Assembly: GCA_938039225.1 (NCBI GenBank)
Contig: CALHVH010000204.1
Location: forward strand, 1 to 9,207
Direction: 5' to 3'
DNA: 9,207 bases
Origin: an uncultured Gammaproteobacteria bacterium
GTDB lineage: Bacteria; Pseudomonadota; Gammaproteobacteria; Steroidobacterales; JABDMI01
Shown here: positions 6,388-9,207 of the stretch, piece after piece
How positions within the stretch are numbered: position 1 is the first letter of the stretch
Layout: every line of letters begins with the position of its first letter
Notes under the pieces: generated by a model
What the model saw: the letters and a program-made list of their open reading frames with translations, nothing else
Database searches by the model: none
What the model was told of the DNA's origin: nothing
Translations under genes and position numbers: made by a program

Positions 6388-9108
6388 AGCGATAACAATT
6401 ATAAAAATTATTCTCAAAATTTAGATAAAATTTATTTAGAACTTGCTACCACTCCCTCTCTTTGGGACATAAAGCAGGCTGATTTTCTACGCACCCTTTG
6501 TAAAAGCATTGCCGATGCTTTAGCGATTGAAATCGTATCGGTGTACGTCATAGAAAATGATAACAATACTATTACTCAACGTAATCAATATATCTCAAGC
6601 AAACAAAAGCATTACTCTGGTTTAGAGTTTCAAATGAAAGACTTTCCAATTCTCCTAAAACCAATAAGAGAATTTAGAATTACTGGTACACATGATTCTA
6701 AAAATAGCATTCATCTCAAAGAATTACATGACAACTACATCATTCCTATGAATATTGGTGCCAGCTTATACTGTGCCATACACAATAGAGGTAAGTTACT
6801 TGGCGGAGTTTGTGTAGAACATGTTGGTGAACAAAGAAAGTGGACTGAAGATGAAAAACGATTCCTCTGCTCTGTCTCAGACTTAATTGCACAACGTTTA
6901 CATTCCTCTAAAGCACTTGAGGAAAAAGAAGAACGTTATAGAGCCGTTTTTGAGAATTCTGCCGATGCCATGTTTTTAACTAAAAATGGTATTTGCATTG
7001 ATTGTAATGATACCGCAGAAGAATTATTTAAATGTGAACGAAAAGACCTACTCCAACAGTCTGGTCTAATTGTTTCACCCGAGTTCCAACCTAATGGGAA
7101 AAGCTCTGAAGTATTTGGAAAGGAAAAAATTAATGCTGCGATGAATGGTGCTAAGCAATCATTCGAGTTTACCTATAAACGTTTTGATAACACGTTTTTT
7201 ATTGGAGAAGTCAAACTTAGACGGGTAGAAATTTCAGGCGAACCGTTTCTATTAAATTCAATTCGTGATATCAGTGAGCATAAAATAGCACAAGAAAAAA
7301 TCACGCTTTCAAAAGAAAAAGTACTAGAACAAAATAAATGTCTGTCTCTGATGAATGAGTTATCCAATAAACTCCAAGACATAAAGACAGTTGACGATAT
7401 TTATAGACATACCATAGAAACTCTCATCAAAATGCCGCTATCTCCTAAGGCTGCAATCTACTCGGTAAACTATGAGCAAAAACATCTTAATTACAAAACC
7501 GGGGCTGGTTTTTCTCCTGATGTTATAAAGAAATTCTCGGTACTTCCGCTAAATGAAAATTTTGATGCTTTTTTTCTTTCAACTGGCAAAGCTATCTATT
7601 CGGAAGATCTCTCAACTGAAACTCGTTTCGATGCGACTCTTGCAACGCAGCTTTATGCAAGCGGAATAAAATCATTGGTTGAAGTGCCCTTTCTCATTAA
7701 CGGAGTTCGCACTGCCGTTTTGTATTTGGCTTACGCTGAAACACACAGTGTGTCTCCAGAAGTATTAGAAATACTTTACTCTATAAGCAAAAGCGTAAAC
7801 TTAGCTTTAGAAAACATAAAAACCCGATCCGAATTAGCCTATATGGCACATCATGATTCACTTACTGGCTTAGGCAATAGAGCTCTTTTCCATACAGAGT
7901 TTAATACGCTCTCATATAAAAACGCTGCACTTTATCTTTTAGATTTGGATCATTTCAAAGAGATAAATGACACCTTAGGGCACTTCACAGGCGACCGAGT
8001 TTTACAGCTAATTGGACCTCGGTTAAGTAATTTAATTAATCACCATAAACACCTGGTTTGTCGACTTGGGGGCGATGAGTTTATCGTTCTTGTATATGAC
8101 ATTAAAACTGATGAAATTGCGACTCAAATTGCTGAAGCTATTTTAGACTGTTTACGTGAGCCCTTTAAGATTGATGATCTAAGCCTAGGAATTGGCTCTA
8201 GCATAGGTGTTGCCCTCTATCCAAAAGATGCAAGTGATAGCCATGAGTTATTACGCTCAGCTGATGTAGCCATGTACCAAGCAAAAAAAACTGGCTCAGG
8301 ATATTTTTTATATGAAAAGCAACTCGATATCCACACACCCGATAGACTGACTATGATTGCCGACCTTGGTAATTCAATTGATTCTGGTCAGCTGTTTTTA
8401 CACTATCAACCAAAAATTGATTTGAAATCTAATGCGGTTGTAGGATTTGAAGCACTTGCTCGCTGGAATCATCCTCGGTTAGGAATCTTAGCCCCTAATT
8501 TATTTATACCGCTTATTGAAATGAGCCCTTCAATTTTCCAACTCACTGAAGAGGTCTTACGTCAGGCCTTGGCTCAACAAAAACAGTGGTTAGATCGAGG
8601 CTATAACTTTTCGGTAGCTGTAAATATTTCTGCTAGAAATCTAATAGACGAACGCATCATCGGCTTATTAGAAAATGTACTCAAAGAATACAACACGCCA
8701 GCCAATATGCTGGAATTAGAAATTACTGAAACTGCTGTGATTTATGATGCTTACCGTGCTTCAAATTATCTCAAACAAATCTCTGACTTAGGCATACTTA
8801 TCTCAATTGATGACTTTGGAACAGGCTACTCTTCGCTAGCTTATATGAATAAATTACCCATACATAAACTTAAATTAGATAGAGAGTTCATTATGGGTAT
8901 GCTTGACAACCAACAAGGAGAAAATATTGTTAAAACGATTATTTCTCTGTCTAAAATTTTAGAATTGGATATTATTGCGGAGGGCGTAGAAGATCAAGAA
9001 ACGCTAGATAAACTCAAAGCTATGGAATGCAATCAAGCACAGGGCTTTCATATCTGCAGACCAAACTCTTGGGATAAGATTGAACACTGGTTAGAAAATC
9101 GTAATTGA
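6382..9108 (+). CDS. Cytosolic GAF-PAS-GAF-GGDEF-EAL cyclic-di-GMP enzyme
   Basis: This 908-residue sensor enzyme should make and/or degrade cyclic di-GMP. No membrane helix is seen. In order: a GAF domain (about 17-172), a PAS domain (about 184-302, ending SIRDISEHK), a short helical linker, a second GAF (about 323-480), GGDEF (about 486-645) and EAL (about 655-903). The GGDEF domain keeps HDSLTGLGNR (491-500), DLDHFKEIND (521-530) and the signature GGDEF (563-567). The RxxD inhibitory site is missing: the expected positions 554-557 read HHKH. The EAL domain keeps E690 in FEALARW, N748 in VNISARN, E780 in LEITET, D810/D811 in DDFGTGYSS, K831 in LKLD, E867 in IIAEGVE and Q887 in QAQGF, so phosphodiesterase activity is likely. 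Whether the GGDEF domain is a cyclase or a GTP-sensing regulator cannot be told. The start is ATG 6382 or 6385. A strong terminator follows the stop. The signals sensed by the GAF and PAS domains are unknown. Confidence 0.94.
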   Translation: MMSDNNYKNYSQNLDKIYLELATTPSLWDIKQADFLRTLCKSIADALAIEIVSVYVIENDNNTITQRNQYISSKQKHYSGLEFQMKDFPILLKPIREFRITGTHDSKNSIHLKELHDNYIIPMNIGASLYCAIHNRGKLLGGVCVEHVGEQRKWTEDEKRFLCSVSDLIAQRLHSSKALEEKEERYRAVFENSADAMFLTKNGICIDCNDTAEELFKCERKDLLQQSGLIVSPEFQPNGKSSEVFGKEKINAAMNGAKQSFEFTYKRFDNTFFIGEVKLRRVEISGEPFLLNSIRDISEHKIAQEKITLSKEKVLEQNKCLSLMNELSNKLQDIKTVDDIYRHTIETLIKMPLSPKAAIYSVNYEQKHLNYKTGAGFSPDVIKKFSVLPLNENFDAFFLSTGKAIYSEDLSTETRFDATLATQLYASGIKSLVEVPFLINGVRTAVLYLAYAETHSVSPEVLEILYSISKSVNLALENIKTRSELAYMAHHDSLTGLGNRALFHTEFNTLSYKNAALYLLDLDHFKEINDTLGHFTGDRVLQLIGPRLSNLINHHKHLVCRLGGDEFIVLVYDIKTDEIATQIAEAILDCLREPFKIDDLSLGIGSSIGVALYPKDASDSHELLRSADVAMYQAKKTGSGYFLYEKQLDIHTPDRLTMIADLGNSIDSGQLFLHYQPKIDLKSNAVVGFEALARWNHPRLGILAPNLFIPLIEMSPSIFQLTEEVLRQALAQQKQWLDRGYNFSVAVNISARNLIDERIIGLLENVLKEYNTPANMLELEITETAVIYDAYRASNYLKQISDLGILISIDDFGTGYSSLAYMNKLPIHKLKLDREFIMGMLDNQQGENIVKTIISLSKILELDIIAEGVEDQETLDKLKAMECNQAQGFHICRPNSWDKIEHWLENRN

Positions 9109-9139
9109 TTTTTACTTTTAATTATTCAATGAATCTCAC

Positions 9140-9168
9140 AAAAAAAGCCACTAAAAGTGGCTTTTTTA
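9140..9168. terminator. Bidirectional Rho-independent terminator
   Basis: GCCACT (9147-9152) and AGTGGC (9156-9161) form a 6-bp GC-containing stem with an AAA loop. The stem is extended by A6 (9141-9146) and T6 (9162-9167) to about 12 pairs. The T-tract serves rightward transcripts of the GGDEF/EAL gene, and the A-tract becomes a U-tract for leftward transcripts. It sits between two converging genes, 32 nt after one stop codon and about 20 nt from the other, as expected of a shared terminator. Confidence 0.9.
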
Positions 9169-9186
9169 ATATCGATATGATTATCT

Positions 9187-9207
9187 CTAGAACGGAATAT
9201 CATCATC
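9187..9207 (-). CDS. ssb: C-terminal tip of single-stranded DNA-binding protein, partial
   Basis: On the minus strand the last bases of the window read six sense codons, DDDIPF, then TAG at 9189-9187. An acidic run ending in IPF (or LPF) at the extreme C-terminus is the hallmark of bacterial SSB. This tip docks partner proteins such as exonuclease I, RecO, RecQ, PriA and the polymerase chi subunit. The bidirectional terminator lies just downstream in the right orientation. Only 7 codons including the stop are visible, so the OB-fold DNA-binding domain cannot be checked. The assignment rests on the motif being exactly terminal. Chance occurrence of this hexapeptide before a stop next to a terminator is small, but not zero. 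Confidence 0.75.
   Translation of the reverse strand, partial: DDDIPF

Noticed and set aside
7173..7382. Minus-strand open frame within the GGDEF/EAL gene
   Set aside because: It is a shadow of a continuous 908-codon gene with recognisable domains.
1..9207. A novel defence, mobile or CRISPR-type system
   Set aside because: No repeat arrays, transposase, integrase, toxin-antitoxin pair, tRNA or attachment-site signature was seen. The genes are conserved housekeeping genes plus common redoxin and cyclic-di-GMP families.

Overview
The window looks like an ordinary chromosomal stretch from an AT-rich gammaproteobacterium. The strongest evidence is the leftward gene string miaB - ybeZ - ybeY - ybeX/corC - lnt, a gene order that is well conserved in Gammaproteobacteria. 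An affiliation near the sulfur-oxidising Thiotrichales (Thiomicrospira-like) is only a guess from protein style and base composition.

Layout. Positions 1-5546 are one tightly packed leftward (minus-strand) cluster, read right to left. It runs MiaB (tRNA methylthiolation), YbeZ (PhoH-type ATPase), YbeY (rRNA-maturation endoribonuclease), YbeX/CorC (CBS-domain protein) and Lnt (apolipoprotein N-acyltransferase). It ends with the first 60 codons of an unrecognised small membrane protein that runs off the left edge. Gaps between genes are 2 to 41 nt with no visible terminator, so the set is probably one operon joining RNA maturation and envelope lipoprotein maturation. A 161-nt divergent intergenic region (5547-5707) holds candidate promoters for both directions.

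Positions 5708-9108 hold two rightward genes. The first is a small thioredoxin-fold (PRX-like) protein with a CxxC motif. After a 128-nt AT-rich gap comes a 908-residue cytosolic cyclic-di-GMP enzyme with the architecture GAF-PAS-GAF-GGDEF-EAL. Both catalytic domains keep their signature residues, but the usual RxxD inhibitory site is absent. Its start site is unusual: a purine-rich SD-like motif abuts the ATG, and a perfect TATAAT lies only a few bases upstream.

Positions 9109-9207 hold a strong symmetric (probably bidirectional) terminator. After it comes the very end of a leftward gene whose last six codons read DDDIPF-stop. This is the hallmark acidic tip of single-stranded DNA-binding protein (SSB), so the right edge very probably cuts into ssb.

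I found no CRISPR array, transposon, tRNA or rRNA, and no convincing previously undescribed multigene system. The points most worth a second look are the unknown membrane protein appended to the lnt operon, the start and regulation of the cyclic-di-GMP enzyme, and the SSB tail at the edge.
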